Source: Flavobacterium sp. W4I14
GTDB lineage: Bacteria; Bacteroidota; Bacteroidia; Sphingobacteriales; Sphingobacteriaceae
Reading direction: 5' to 3'
Length of the DNA: 64,000 nucleotides
NCBI GenBank assembly: GCA_030817875.1
Contig: JAUSZU010000001.1
Location: 3,906,001 to 3,970,000, forward strand
Shown here piece after piece: positions 42,840 through 50,962 of this stretch; the stretch's first letter is position 1, and every line of letters begins with the position of its first letter. The position numbers and the translations under genes were made by a program. The notes below the pieces were generated by a model. That model worked only from the letters and a program-made list of their open reading frames with translations, did no database searches and was not told the origin of the DNA.

Positions 42840-43427
42840 ATGGATAATTTTCAAGCGCTGTTCGATTACATTCAAAAACTTTCTGGCAAAACGCTTTCAG
42901 CAGAAGAAAAGCAAATATTTACCGCACATTTCAAACCCAAAAAAATCCGTAAGCGACAATACTTTTTACAGGAAGGGGATGTATGTAAATATACCGGATT
43001 CATTGTGAAAGGAGCTGCCAAGACGTTTACGGTGGATGAAAAAGGACATGAGCATATATTAAGATTAAGCATCGAAAACTGGTGGTTAGCCGATTTTGAA
43101 AGTTTTTATAAGTTGACACCAAGCCGATTTAACATAGAAGCGCTGGAAGATATGGAGATCTTACAAATCACCCATAACCTGGTAGAAGAATTTATAAAGC
43201 CTATTCCTGCCTTTTCAGCGATGCAGAACGTGCTGAGTCAAAACAACACCATAGCTGCCCAGAAAAGGATGCAGTCTTCCATCAGTCAAACCGGCGAAGA
43301 ACGGTTTCAAGAACTCGTTAACGATCATCCTCACTTTATACAGCGGTTCCCGCAAAATTTAATTGCTTCTTACCTGGGTTTAACACCAGAAACCTTAAGC
43401 CGGATCAGGAAGAACTCCTCCAAATAG
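42840..43427 (+). CDS. Crp/Fnr-family regulator
   Basis: A 195-residue regulator with a cyclic-nucleotide-like beta-roll (FLQEGDVCKYTGFIVKGAAKTF, then LRLSIENWWLADFESFY) and a C-terminal helix-turn-helix (LIASYLGLTPETLSRIRK). This is the small Bacteroidota Crp type that lacks a strong cNMP phosphate-binding Arg/Ser pair. No Fnr cysteines. It is followed after 91 bases by the SDR gene on the same strand. Many such proteins regulate a neighbouring oxidoreductase gene; this is a guess here. Confidence 0.88.
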   Translation: MDNFQALFDYIQKLSGKTLSAEEKQIFTAHFKPKKIRKRQYFLQEGDVCKYTGFIVKGAAKTFTVDEKGHEHILRLSIENWWLADFESFYKLTPSRFNIEALEDMEILQITHNLVEEFIKPIPAFSAMQNVLSQNNTIAAQKRMQSSISQTGEERFQELVNDHPHFIQRFPQNLIASYLGLTPETLSRIRKNSSK

Positions 43428-43518
43428 ATTGATCTTTGTTAAGCTTATTTAATGACTTTTGATAAGATCCAGCCTGTTGCATAGCTGCATCTTTGGATCA
43501 ACATTAAATTCAAAGATC

Positions 43519-44271
43519 ATGAGTAAATTAAAAAACAAAGTAGCCGTAGTTACGGGCGGGAATAGGGGTATTGGATTTGGTATTGCTGAAGCATTTAAAA
43601 GTGAAGGCGCTGCCGGAGCTATTGTAGGTAGGAATCACCTAACTTTAGAACTTGCTGCTGCTCAACTGGGCAATGATTTTATAGCCATCAATGCAGATGT
43701 AACTAACCTTGCCGATTTAGAAAGGGTTTTTAAAGATACAGCTGAAAAATTCGGCAAAATAGATGTGCTGGTAGCTAACGCAGGTGCAGGAACAACCGGA
43801 ACAGTGGCAGATGTGAACGAAGCGGATTATAACAAAACCATGAACCTTAACCTGAAAAGTGTTTATTTCACGGTACAAAAAGCGTTACCTTATATGAATG
43901 ATGGTGGCTCTATAATACTTATTGGGTCAAATGCCGCACATCGGGCATACCCCTCATTCGGGCTTTACGGCGCTGCAAAAGCTGCAGTGATCTTTTTGGC
44001 GAAAAGCTTCTCGAACGATTTGTTAGCCAGAAAGATCAGGGTAAATGTAATCACACCGGGTACTACAGACACACCTGCATTTGATAAGTTCGTACCAGCA
44101 GAACAGATCGATGCGGTGAAAACACAATTTGCAAGCGCAATGCCGATAGGCAGGATCGGGCAACCCTCAGACATTGGTAAAACAGCGGTTTTCCTTGCTT
44201 CTGAAGAATCATCGTTTTTGCTCGGCACCGAAATCCTTGTTGATGGTGGCATGACCTACTTAGCCCAGTAA
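43519..44271 (+). CDS. short-chain dehydrogenase/reductase
   Basis: A 250-residue Rossmann enzyme that oxidises or reduces an alcohol/carbonyl with NAD(P). Motifs are TGGNRGIGFG (cofactor binding), NAGAG, the catalytic Ser in LIGSNAA, the catalytic YGAAK with Tyr and Lys, and the late PGTTDTPAF. The upstream frame to 43459 is open but has no family sequence, so the ATG at 43519 after CAAAGATC is used. Substrate unknown. A palindromic terminator at 44371 follows. Confidence 0.93.
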   Translation: MSKLKNKVAVVTGGNRGIGFGIAEAFKSEGAAGAIVGRNHLTLELAAAQLGNDFIAINADVTNLADLERVFKDTAEKFGKIDVLVANAGAGTTGTVADVNEADYNKTMNLNLKSVYFTVQKALPYMNDGGSIILIGSNAAHRAYPSFGLYGAAKAAVIFLAKSFSNDLLARKIRVNVITPGTTDTPAFDKFVPAEQIDAVKTQFASAMPIGRIGQPSDIGKTAVFLASEESSFLLGTEILVDGGMTYLAQ

Positions 44272-44370
44272 TTTCTTTCACTGATATGCGTTCAAATTCG
44301 TACCAGTGATTATCAGATGTTAAGGAATCGGCAATAATGGAGAATGGTATTCGTCAGGCTTTTCTTTCAT

Positions 44371-44408
44371 AACCACAAAAGCTCATCGAGAGATGGGCTT
44401 TTGTGGTT
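44371..44408. terminator. bidirectional-type terminator hairpin
   Basis: AACCACAAAAGC (44371-44382) pairs with GCTTTTGTGGTT (44397-44408) around t-CATC-GAGA-GATG-g. It lies between the convergent SDR gene and the small outer-membrane protein gene. Core CATCGARAGATGGGC is shared with the terminator at 30442. Confidence 0.75.
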
Positions 44409-44426
44409 TATAGCTATCTATAATCA

Positions 44427-44502
44427 GTTTGAACCGGTCTTAGCGAGACGCTAAGACTAGAAGGGTTTGAACCAGTCTTAGCGAGACGCTAAGACTAGAG
44501 GG
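44427..44502. repeat. two tandem copies of a 38-bp hairpin unit
   Basis: Units 44427-44464 and 44465-44502 differ in a few bases and both start GTTTGAACC. Each contains a perfect stem CTTAGCG-AGA-CGCTAAG extended to GTCTTAGCG/CGCTAAGAC (44437-44457) and AGTCTTAGCG/CGCTAAGACT (44474-44496). The array ends five bases before the stop of the small outer-membrane gene. Confidence 0.7.
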
Positions 44503-44506
44503 GTGA

Positions 44507-45037
44507 TCAGAAACCAACCCCGAGCTGGATCCCCGCCCCCAAAGAGGCTGGTTGAGCATTCCCAAACCTCACCGGAACGGGAACTGCTGCATAGAAACTG
44601 ACACTCTTGCCTTTTAAAAGTACCTGATTTAAAACAGGTGTAAAACCAAACCTGCCACTGGTTTCAAATGCCGCTCTGCCGATAAAAGTAAAGCCATGTT
44701 TGAAACGGAACATCGCACCAGGGTGAAAAAGAACAGCATTTACCTTCGAAATGCCATGCTCCGTCCTGATTGAAGGTACCAGCTCAAAGCTGACCCCAAA
44801 ACGGTCATTTTTCAGGATATTGAGCCCGAAAGGAAAACCGATGGTATATACACCTGAGAAATTATCGGTAAAACCGTTCTTGTTCCAGCTGCCTATAGGA
44901 TTTAATATCGCGAAATAGCCTGTTATTTTTGGGTAAGATGGAGGCTGTTGGGCACCTGCGGAAAATATTCCTGCTGCCAGGAAGCAAATCGTTAGTATAA
45001 AGATTCTGATCATTGAAAAGGGGCTTCTTGTTAACAT
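44507..45037 (-). CDS. small secreted or outer-membrane protein of unknown function
   Basis: A 176-residue protein with a signal peptide (ending IFSAGAQ) and beta-rich mature part (GFPFGLNILKNDRFGVSFELVPSIR, MFRFKHGFTFIGRAAFETSGRFGFTP) that ends in Phe, as in a small 8-strand barrel. Met1 lies 10 bases after the chrA stop; Met9 (MIRIFILTICFL, at 45013) is an equally good start. It follows chrA on the same strand and is probably co-transcribed. A link to chromate resistance is suggested by position only. Confidence 0.65.
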   Translation of the reverse strand: MLTRSPFSMIRIFILTICFLAAGIFSAGAQQPPSYPKITGYFAILNPIGSWNKNGFTDNFSGVYTIGFPFGLNILKNDRFGVSFELVPSIRTEHGISKVNAVLFHPGAMFRFKHGFTFIGRAAFETSGRFGFTPVLNQVLLKGKSVSFYAAVPVPVRFGNAQPASLGAGIQLGVGF

Positions 45038-45047
45038 TTTAACTGAT

Positions 45048-46232
45048 TTATATAAACTTGATAAGTAAACCGATGATTGCAGCAGCGCCGATAAGGTATG
45101 GCTCCTGAAGTTTTTTGATGTAAATAAGCGCTAGTACTGCTGCTATTGCAATAAGCGCCGTTGGAATATCTTTAATAGAACGCATGCCGATCACAATCAC
45201 CGATCCCACTAGCGCGCCAATAACTGCTGCCGTAATTCCATCAACAAATGCCTTGATACTGGTATTCTTTGCAATCTTCTTAAACGGCGGGGCAAGGGCG
45301 ACCGTAAAAATATAACAGGGAAGAAAAGTTGCAAGGGCAGCCACACAGGCTCCCGGAAAACCTGCTACCAGGTAGCCGATAAAACCAACTGTAATCACTA
45401 CCGGCCCGGGGGTAATCATGGCTACTGCCACCGAATCCACAAACTGGTGTTCGGTTAGCCAGCCGAATTCTTTCACCACTCCGCCATGTAGGAAAGGTAC
45501 AATAGCGAGCCCGCTGCCGAAAACAAAAGCACCCGCTTTGGCAAAGAACCAGCCGATTTCCTGAAGTGTTTTACTGTCATAGTTCCAAAACCCTGTACTG
45601 ATCAGAATGCCGGCAGGTAACGTTGCCGGTTTTTTAATCCATTGCGGCGGGGCTTTGATCAGCATATACAGTAGGCCACAACCCAGAAAAAGCAATACTT
45701 CTTCTCTTTCGGTAATTACCGTAATGATGATCCCAATGACGTAAAAAAGCCATAACAGCCATTTGGATTTCATGGCCGCAAGCTCAAGCTTGCTGATGGA
45801 CTTGATGGTCAGCTTGTAGGCGCTCATGGCTATAATACCGATTACCGCAGCACCAACCCCGTAAAAAACGGCCTGCATCCAGGTTAAGCCTCCGTATAAC
45901 TGGTAAGCCATACCCAATAACACCACCATAATAAAAGATGGCAATACAAAGGCCAGCCCGGTAAGGGTTGCCCCTAACAATCCATAATGCACAAAGCCAA
46001 TATAGATCCCCAGTTGTGCCGCCAAAGGCCCAGGCGCCAGTTGGGCAAGCGCAAGCCCCTCTTTATACTCTTCTTCACTCAGCCAGCCTTTTTGCTCTAC
46101 CAAATCCCGTTGCATGTAACCAACCAATGCCACCGGCCCTCCGAATCCCCAGGTGCCGAGTTTGAGAAAATATTTTGTAATCTCTGCCAGACTGTAAACT
46201 GGTCTTTCCTTTATTATTGGTTGCTTTTCCAC
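45048..46232 (-). CDS. chrA: chromate efflux transporter ChrA
   Basis: A 394-residue inner-membrane protein with two chromate-transport (CHR) halves. Each half has the GTWGFGGPVAL or GSGLAIVPFLHGGV type motif, followed by EEYKEGLALAQLAPGPLAAQLGIYIG and EHQFVDSVAVAMITPGPVVITVGFIGY. It exports chromate (and perhaps other oxyanions). The gene is preceded by 284 bases and then a ChrB-AraC fusion regulator gene, which likely controls it. Some bacteria use ChrA without ChrB; here the sensor domain is in the regulator. Confidence 0.93.
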   Translation of the reverse strand: MEKQPIIKERPVYSLAEITKYFLKLGTWGFGGPVALVGYMQRDLVEQKGWLSEEEYKEGLALAQLAPGPLAAQLGIYIGFVHYGLLGATLTGLAFVLPSFIMVVLLGMAYQLYGGLTWMQAVFYGVGAAVIGIIAMSAYKLTIKSISKLELAAMKSKWLLWLFYVIGIIITVITEREEVLLFLGCGLLYMLIKAPPQWIKKPATLPAGILISTGFWNYDSKTLQEIGWFFAKAGAFVFGSGLAIVPFLHGGVVKEFGWLTEHQFVDSVAVAMITPGPVVITVGFIGYLVAGFPGACVAALATFLPCYIFTVALAPPFKKIAKNTSIKAFVDGITAAVIGALVGSVIVIGMRSIKDIPTALIAIAAVLALIYIKKLQEPYLIGAAAIIGLLIKFI

Positions 46233-46386
46233 GTGTGTTTTTCTGTTTATACTTATTTCGCTCAGGTGTACAGGGCATCATAAAGCACCATTCCCTGTGC
46301 AGGCATTCATAATCATTATTGAAATTATAAGATAGCCCTGTATTTACGGGCAAGGGAATAGCGCTCGCTTTTCGATTGGTAAAACA

Positions 46387-46402
46387 TTACTGTTCCCAGT
46401 AA
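46387..46402. promoter_or_regulatory. 16-bp palindrome TTACTG-N4-CAGTAA, candidate operator
   Basis: TTACTG (46387-46392), TTCC, CAGTAA (46397-46402) is a perfect inverted repeat in the gap between the ChrB-AraC gene and chrA, 155 bases before the chrA start. No full -7 element was found between it and the start. It could be a binding site of the ChrB-AraC regulator, or chance. Confidence 0.3.
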
Positions 46403-46516
46403 CGCTCCGTCCTGAATCAGCTGTATGCGGGATATATGATGATCTTCCATGGTCCTGTATATACTTAACAGTACAATGTTAGATAATGGAAAACCCCAAA
46501 AATTGTATGGATTTGA

Positions 46517-47368
46517 CTATTTTGTATCCTTTTTACCTTTAAGCACATTTTTCCGGAAAGCGGATGGATTTTCCCCGGTCTGCTTCTTGAAAATCCGGTT
46601 AAAGTGGCTCTGATCGGAAAACCCGGTCAGGTAGGCAATTTCGGTAAGGCTATAAGAAGGCGTCTGCATTAGGGCGACTGCTTTTTCGATGCGCATTTTA
46701 CGGATGTAGTCGCCAAAAGAAAGGTTATCAAAATACCGGGAAAATTCTCTGGAGAGATAGGCCGGATTGATTTCCAGCTCATCTGATACCTGCTGCAGGC
46801 TAAGCGACATATTGGTATCCATCTGGTCCTGAATCATCTCCTTGAGCTCCCTGGTCCATTCGGGTGCTTTTTTAGCGCTGGATTTCAGGTATCGGTTGTA
46901 AACATCAAGTAAAAGATGCTCTACCGGCGACTGGGTATGCTTTTGGTCATGCAGGTGTTTTGCCCAGGTGTAAAGGCCATCGTATACCTTTATCCCAAGT
47001 TCGAGCAGCTCCTGATCATCGGTGATGTTACGGGAAAGACCGAGAAAAATGGCAGAGAGACCGGCCGCCTGCGGCGCAAAATCAAGCCTATCGGTATCAG
47101 CTCCGCGAATAATTGCAGCCATGCGGTCGAGGGCTACATCTTTTAACCCGTGCTTTTTTAAAAAATAATCAAAGGTACATTGGTCATCATAGTGGCTATA
47201 TTCTACACCCGGTAGATCAAAGGGAATCGCCCCAAGTTCGCTTGCGGTAGTAATTACTTTTTCAAACGGCACGTAGATAATCTCTGCTTCAGGGTCTATA
47301 AACCTTTTGATCAGCCATGGGCAGGCAATGCGGTCTATTTTCGGTCTTTCTCTTGTGATCCACTTCAT
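46517..47368 (-). CDS. ChrB-type chromate-sensing domain fused to an AraC DNA-binding domain
   Basis: A 283-residue fusion. Residues 1-150 match the ChrB C-terminal domain: MKWITRERPKIDRIACPWLIKRFIDPEAEI, IYVPFEKV, then YSHYDDQCTFDYF and AAIIRGADTDRLDFAPQAAGL, with conserved Cys/His candidates. Residues about 165-275 form an AraC helix-turn-helix pair: VSDELEINPAYLSREFSRYFDNLSFGDYIRKMRIEKA and AYLTGFSDQSHFNRIFKKQTGENPSAFRK. Usually ChrB represses chrA in proteobacteria with its own N-terminal DNA-binding domain; here that domain has been replaced by AraC. It lies upstream of chrA on the same strand. A chromate-responsive activator is the natural reading. Confidence 0.9.
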   Translation of the reverse strand: MKWITRERPKIDRIACPWLIKRFIDPEAEIIYVPFEKVITTASELGAIPFDLPGVEYSHYDDQCTFDYFLKKHGLKDVALDRMAAIIRGADTDRLDFAPQAAGLSAIFLGLSRNITDDQELLELGIKVYDGLYTWAKHLHDQKHTQSPVEHLLLDVYNRYLKSSAKKAPEWTRELKEMIQDQMDTNMSLSLQQVSDELEINPAYLSREFSRYFDNLSFGDYIRKMRIEKAVALMQTPSYSLTEIAYLTGFSDQSHFNRIFKKQTGENPSAFRKNVLKGKKDTK

Positions 47369-47609
47369 GTTTGGAACGATATGGGTATGCTTGCAAAGTT
47401 AATTGGTAGCAACCAGAATACCTGTTCATTATTTTATGAATGCTAATAATTATTTGCCTGAAGTTTGCAATTGTGGATCCTCAAATTAGTTTTTCTTTTT
47501 TACAAGCTTGCTTTTTACCCGAAGGCTGGTGCATGTTAGCAGCACTAAAACAGGCCTTGAAGCTGTTTCGCTGGGAATTTGTTGAGCAAAAAGCACTAAC
47601 AGCCCAAAG

Positions 47610-48728
47610 CTAAGCAGTAAGCTTGACCTGTTTTCCTGTTTTTACGGCCTGATAGATGGCATCAATAATTTTAAGATCTTTCAAAGCTTCTTCACCATTT
47701 ACAGGAACTACCGGCTTGTTACCTTCAAAAATAATAGTGGCCATTTCATCCATCTGTACAGTTTGATGTGTAGTTATGGGCTGCGTGAGTTCACCCTGAT
47801 GTGTCCTCCCCTTGATGGGACCATAACCCGTAGAAGGTTGCATTTCTGCAAATCCTTTGTCGCCGCTCATAAAAAATCTATCCAGGTAATTAATGTTATA
47901 ACTAGATAAGCAGGAGGCTACCGCACCGCTCGGGAAACCCAATTGAAATTGTATGGTTTCATCTACACCTTCTTTAAACTTTACCGTGTCGGTTTTGGTT
48001 TCCTGAGCTGTTACCCAGATCGGCTCTTCCCCCACCATATACCTGGCTCCGTTAATTGCATAGATTCCAATATCCATCATTGATCCCCCGCCTGCAAGCG
48101 CTTTGTTTAATCGCCATTGCGTAGGATCGCCTATTTTAAAACCACATTGTCCCTGGAAAAACATGATCTTACCAAAGTCACCCTTATTTCTCATTCGGAT
48201 CACCTCCAGCGTACGGGGTTCAAAATGCAGCCTGTAGCCAACCAATAACTTTACATTTGCTTTTTTACAAGCATCAAGCATCTCTTGTCCCTCTTTAGCA
48301 TTCAATGCCATCGGTTTCTCGCATATGGCATGTTTTCCGGCTTTTGCTACCCGGATAACCTGGCTATGGTGTAGTGCATTTGGCGTAATCACATAAATCG
48401 CGTCTATATCCGGATTATTTTTTACCTGATCGAAGTTGTCATAGTTATAACAATTCTTTTCCGGAATGTTGTACTTCGTTTGCCATTCTTTAATTTTTGA
48501 AGGCGTACCGCTAATTACACCTACCAGCTTTGCCTTGGTACAGGCCTTCATAGCCTCAGCTACACGGGTGCCATATCCGCCTAAACCCATGATGGCTACT
48601 CGGAGTACCCTACCCTGGTAAGGCTGTTCGATCTGATCAAAAGCGTTCGCAATTGCCGATATCGATCCCAATTGCAGCATCAATGCTGATGCACCCATTT
48701 TTTGTAGAAAATCTCTTCTGGTATTCAT
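47610..48728 (-). CDS. secreted Gfo/Idh/MocA-family oxidoreductase
   Basis: A 372-residue protein with a Tat-like signal (RRDFLQKMGASALMLQLG) and then a Rossmann domain (VAIMGLGGYGTRVAEAMK, NPDIDAIYVITPNALHHS) and CEKPMA with the catalytic-type Lys-Pro. The second half (GGGSMMDIGIYAINGARYMVGE) matches the family's C-terminal domain. This is the glucose-fructose oxidoreductase-like group, common in Bacteroidota, which act on sugars with tightly bound NADP and are exported through Tat. It stands alone; no sugar neighbours. Confidence 0.9.
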   Translation of the reverse strand: MNTRRDFLQKMGASALMLQLGSISAIANAFDQIEQPYQGRVLRVAIMGLGGYGTRVAEAMKACTKAKLVGVISGTPSKIKEWQTKYNIPEKNCYNYDNFDQVKNNPDIDAIYVITPNALHHSQVIRVAKAGKHAICEKPMALNAKEGQEMLDACKKANVKLLVGYRLHFEPRTLEVIRMRNKGDFGKIMFFQGQCGFKIGDPTQWRLNKALAGGGSMMDIGIYAINGARYMVGEEPIWVTAQETKTDTVKFKEGVDETIQFQLGFPSGAVASCLSSYNINYLDRFFMSGDKGFAEMQPSTGYGPIKGRTHQGELTQPITTHQTVQMDEMATIIFEGNKPVVPVNGEEALKDLKIIDAIYQAVKTGKQVKLTA

Positions 48729-48861
48729 ATTTTTCCTGTGGCTGTGTACCCATTCAGCAAAAATTTAAGCAATATTCGCAATTACTCATTTTGCCACTTA
48801 ATTAACTGATTTACTTCATGATACCTAACACCTACAAGTTACATTTAGTTTTCAGGATTTG

Positions 48862-50220
48862 CTAATTAGTAAGTTCGATAAGGATACCGGAGATTGTCCA
48901 GATGCTGCATGCAAGCCCAAGCAACAACCAGTACAATAGAATATCGACTTCCTTTCTCAGCTTGATCCCAAAAACGGCAACAAGCATGAGCGGGCAAGTT
49001 GCCATAAAAATGAAAACAATTGCTGCCAGGGTTTCAAAGATATCCGGGCTATAATCCATAAGTAATATGGTTACACCAAGGTATAATAGCCATACAAAAA
49101 TTGGTGAGACCAGGCATAATAGCCATTTCCAATGCAATTTGAGCGCAAGCTGGTGAGGAAAGGTTTTGCGGTAGTTTCGGCGTAACACGAAGATAATGCC
49201 AACCATGCACAGTGCCAGCATTCCAATCTTGATGTTGGTATTCCTAATGCTGTCTGCCCGGGTGTTGATACTTGTCGAGGAAACCAACTTACCATCGCGT
49301 AATTGCTCAATCCGGGTTCGTTCTCCCTTTACAATGGTCTGTTTAATCACCGCATTACTGCTGCTATCCTTAATGGTCCAAATAGAGTCTTCAATACCTA
49401 TCTTGTAGAAGCCTTCAATAATCAATTTGCCATTTTTTGTTCTGGTGAACCTGCCATCCAGCCTTCCGCCCTTAAACCTTAAAGAATCTTGGCCCTGTGG
49501 GGTCTCAACAGCCAGAGCAGTAATTTCTCCCGGAGGCATCTGGCTTGTGCTATCTCCTATCCGCGCTACGGTGTTAACATCAAGATCTGCGAGGGAACGG
49601 TTCTTATTGTAATCATCATCCATAACAGGCTCACTAATATATTGATGGTTAACCTTGACAACGAGCAACGAATCCATCCTGTAAAATTCAAATTCATCAT
49701 ATAGCTTAACATCTGGCGTTACAGCAGACCGCAAAAGCACATATTGAGGATGATCAAAAGACTGGACATACTTCTGCATACTGGTGGCGCAGAAGGAGAA
49801 AATGGCGACAAGCGCGATAAACGCAGTGCCCAGGCGCGTCACCAGGGAATTATTCATCACGAACTGCGTTCTTCCCTTGAGGTGCAACCAGCCCAAAAAC
49901 AGCACAGGTAAGGCCAGCAGATCGGTAGGATCAACCGTCCGCTCGATGGGAAAGACGGCATTTATTAATTCAATCAGTCCGGAAGCATATTCACTTTTCC
50001 AGAAAACGAACAATATGCCACTGATAATAAAGACCCACGATTTAAATTTAGGAAAGACGGCCGACCAAAAAATCGGGAAAATAAATAGTCCGCAGAAATC
50101 GGAAAGTTTACCGGTAAGCGCATTATGAAAAACAGCTTTCAGCAGGAAGTCGTTGAGGATCAAGAGCACAAGGCAAAAGATAAAAAGCGGCGACAAGAGA
50201 TTTTTTAAACGGTCATACAT
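48862..50220 (-). CDS. multi-pass membrane protein of unknown function
   Basis: A 452-residue protein with N-terminal membrane segments (about 10-27, 40-58, 64-80, 97-112, 130-148), a long soluble beta-rich loop (about 155-320) with KVNHQYISEP and several Asp-rich patches, and four or five C-terminal membrane segments (about 330-445). The motif VFHNALTGKLSDFCGLF at 31-47, followed by FPIERTVDPTDLLAL, recalls a family of uncharacterised membrane proteins. No enzyme motif seen. It is divergent from the 99-residue gene. Confidence 0.7.
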   Translation of the reverse strand: MYDRLKNLLSPLFIFCLVLLILNDFLLKAVFHNALTGKLSDFCGLFIFPIFWSAVFPKFKSWVFIISGILFVFWKSEYASGLIELINAVFPIERTVDPTDLLALPVLFLGWLHLKGRTQFVMNNSLVTRLGTAFIALVAIFSFCATSMQKYVQSFDHPQYVLLRSAVTPDVKLYDEFEFYRMDSLLVVKVNHQYISEPVMDDDYNKNRSLADLDVNTVARIGDSTSQMPPGEITALAVETPQGQDSLRFKGGRLDGRFTRTKNGKLIIEGFYKIGIEDSIWTIKDSSSNAVIKQTIVKGERTRIEQLRDGKLVSSTSINTRADSIRNTNIKIGMLALCMVGIIFVLRRNYRKTFPHQLALKLHWKWLLCLVSPIFVWLLYLGVTILLMDYSPDIFETLAAIVFIFMATCPLMLVAVFGIKLRKEVDILLYWLLLGLACSIWTISGILIELTN

Positions 50221-50463
50221 GCTTCCTGAGGTTGGTTACCTATTAATACGAAATTAGCTGTTTAGTAACCTTTAAACATACATGATATAAATAAAGAGGA
50301 TCTGGCCTGATACATCTTCCAAATTGCAAGAAGGATAAGGATCTTTAGGAAGATCAAATATGCAGAACGGAGCAGACCAGGTAGGCATAGCCGAAAGAGC
50401 CACAGTTGAAAAAAATTATTACCTTGTTGAACCAGCAACATTTAAATCAATCACCGCATAGCA

Positions 50464-50763
50464 ATGACCAGCACCAACAAATTCATTTTAAAGTTATCTT
50501 TTCTTGTTGCTCCCTTCATCATCTTCAGCCTTGTCTTACATGATGGTGGTTCAGGCGGTAGTATTGGTGGCGGAGGCTACGATTTGTCTGGTCTGGTTTA
50601 TGGTTCGATGCTGTTTGCCGTAATTGTTATATGGCTGATATGGATGTTGATCAGTTATTCCCTCAGCAAAACAGCAATAGACAAAAAGCTGCACTTCAGG
50701 CTATTAATAATAGGTTTAATCGCGCTTATCGCAGCCTGGTTCGTTACACCTAGAATGTTCTAA
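50464..50763 (+). CDS. small membrane protein of unknown function
   Basis: A 99-residue protein with an N-terminal hydrophobic segment (about 7-25), a Gly-rich linker (DGGSGGSIGGGGYDLSG) and two further membrane segments (about 42-66 and 78-96). No family recognised. A weak stem AGCTGG/CCAGCT with a T tract (50778-50820) follows and may terminate it. It is a single gene, convergent with the beta-lactamase-like gene. Confidence 0.6.
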   Translation: MTSTNKFILKLSFLVAPFIIFSLVLHDGGSGGSIGGGGYDLSGLVYGSMLFAVIVIWLIWMLISYSLSKTAIDKKLHFRLLIIGLIALIAAWFVTPRMF

Positions 50764-50777
50764 AAGGCTTTCCTTAA

Positions 50778-50800
50778 AGCTGGCGATGGCATTTCCAGCT
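50778..50800 (+). terminator. weak terminator-like stem
   Basis: AGCTGG (50778-50783) pairs with CCAGCT (50795-50800). A T tract begins about 10 bases later (50813-50822). Short stem, moderate support only. Confidence 0.35.
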
Positions 50801-50962
50801 AATGATACGCTCCTTTTTTTTTCATATTTAGGATAGACAAGACTAACATTTTGTTAGTTATTGAACGGAAATATTTCAATAGGGATATTCGTAAAAAATA
50901 TAAAAAATAAAAATCAGTATCTACAATTGCACTATCGACAAACGGTTTTACCTGGCAGATTA

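Noticed and set aside
44427..44502. CRISPR-like array
   Set aside because: Only two adjacent units with no spacers and a strongly self-complementary unit; no cas genes.
46075..46353. Minus-strand frame overlapping the chrA start region
   Set aside because: No family features, overlaps the real ChrA coding in another frame and contains the upstream gap.
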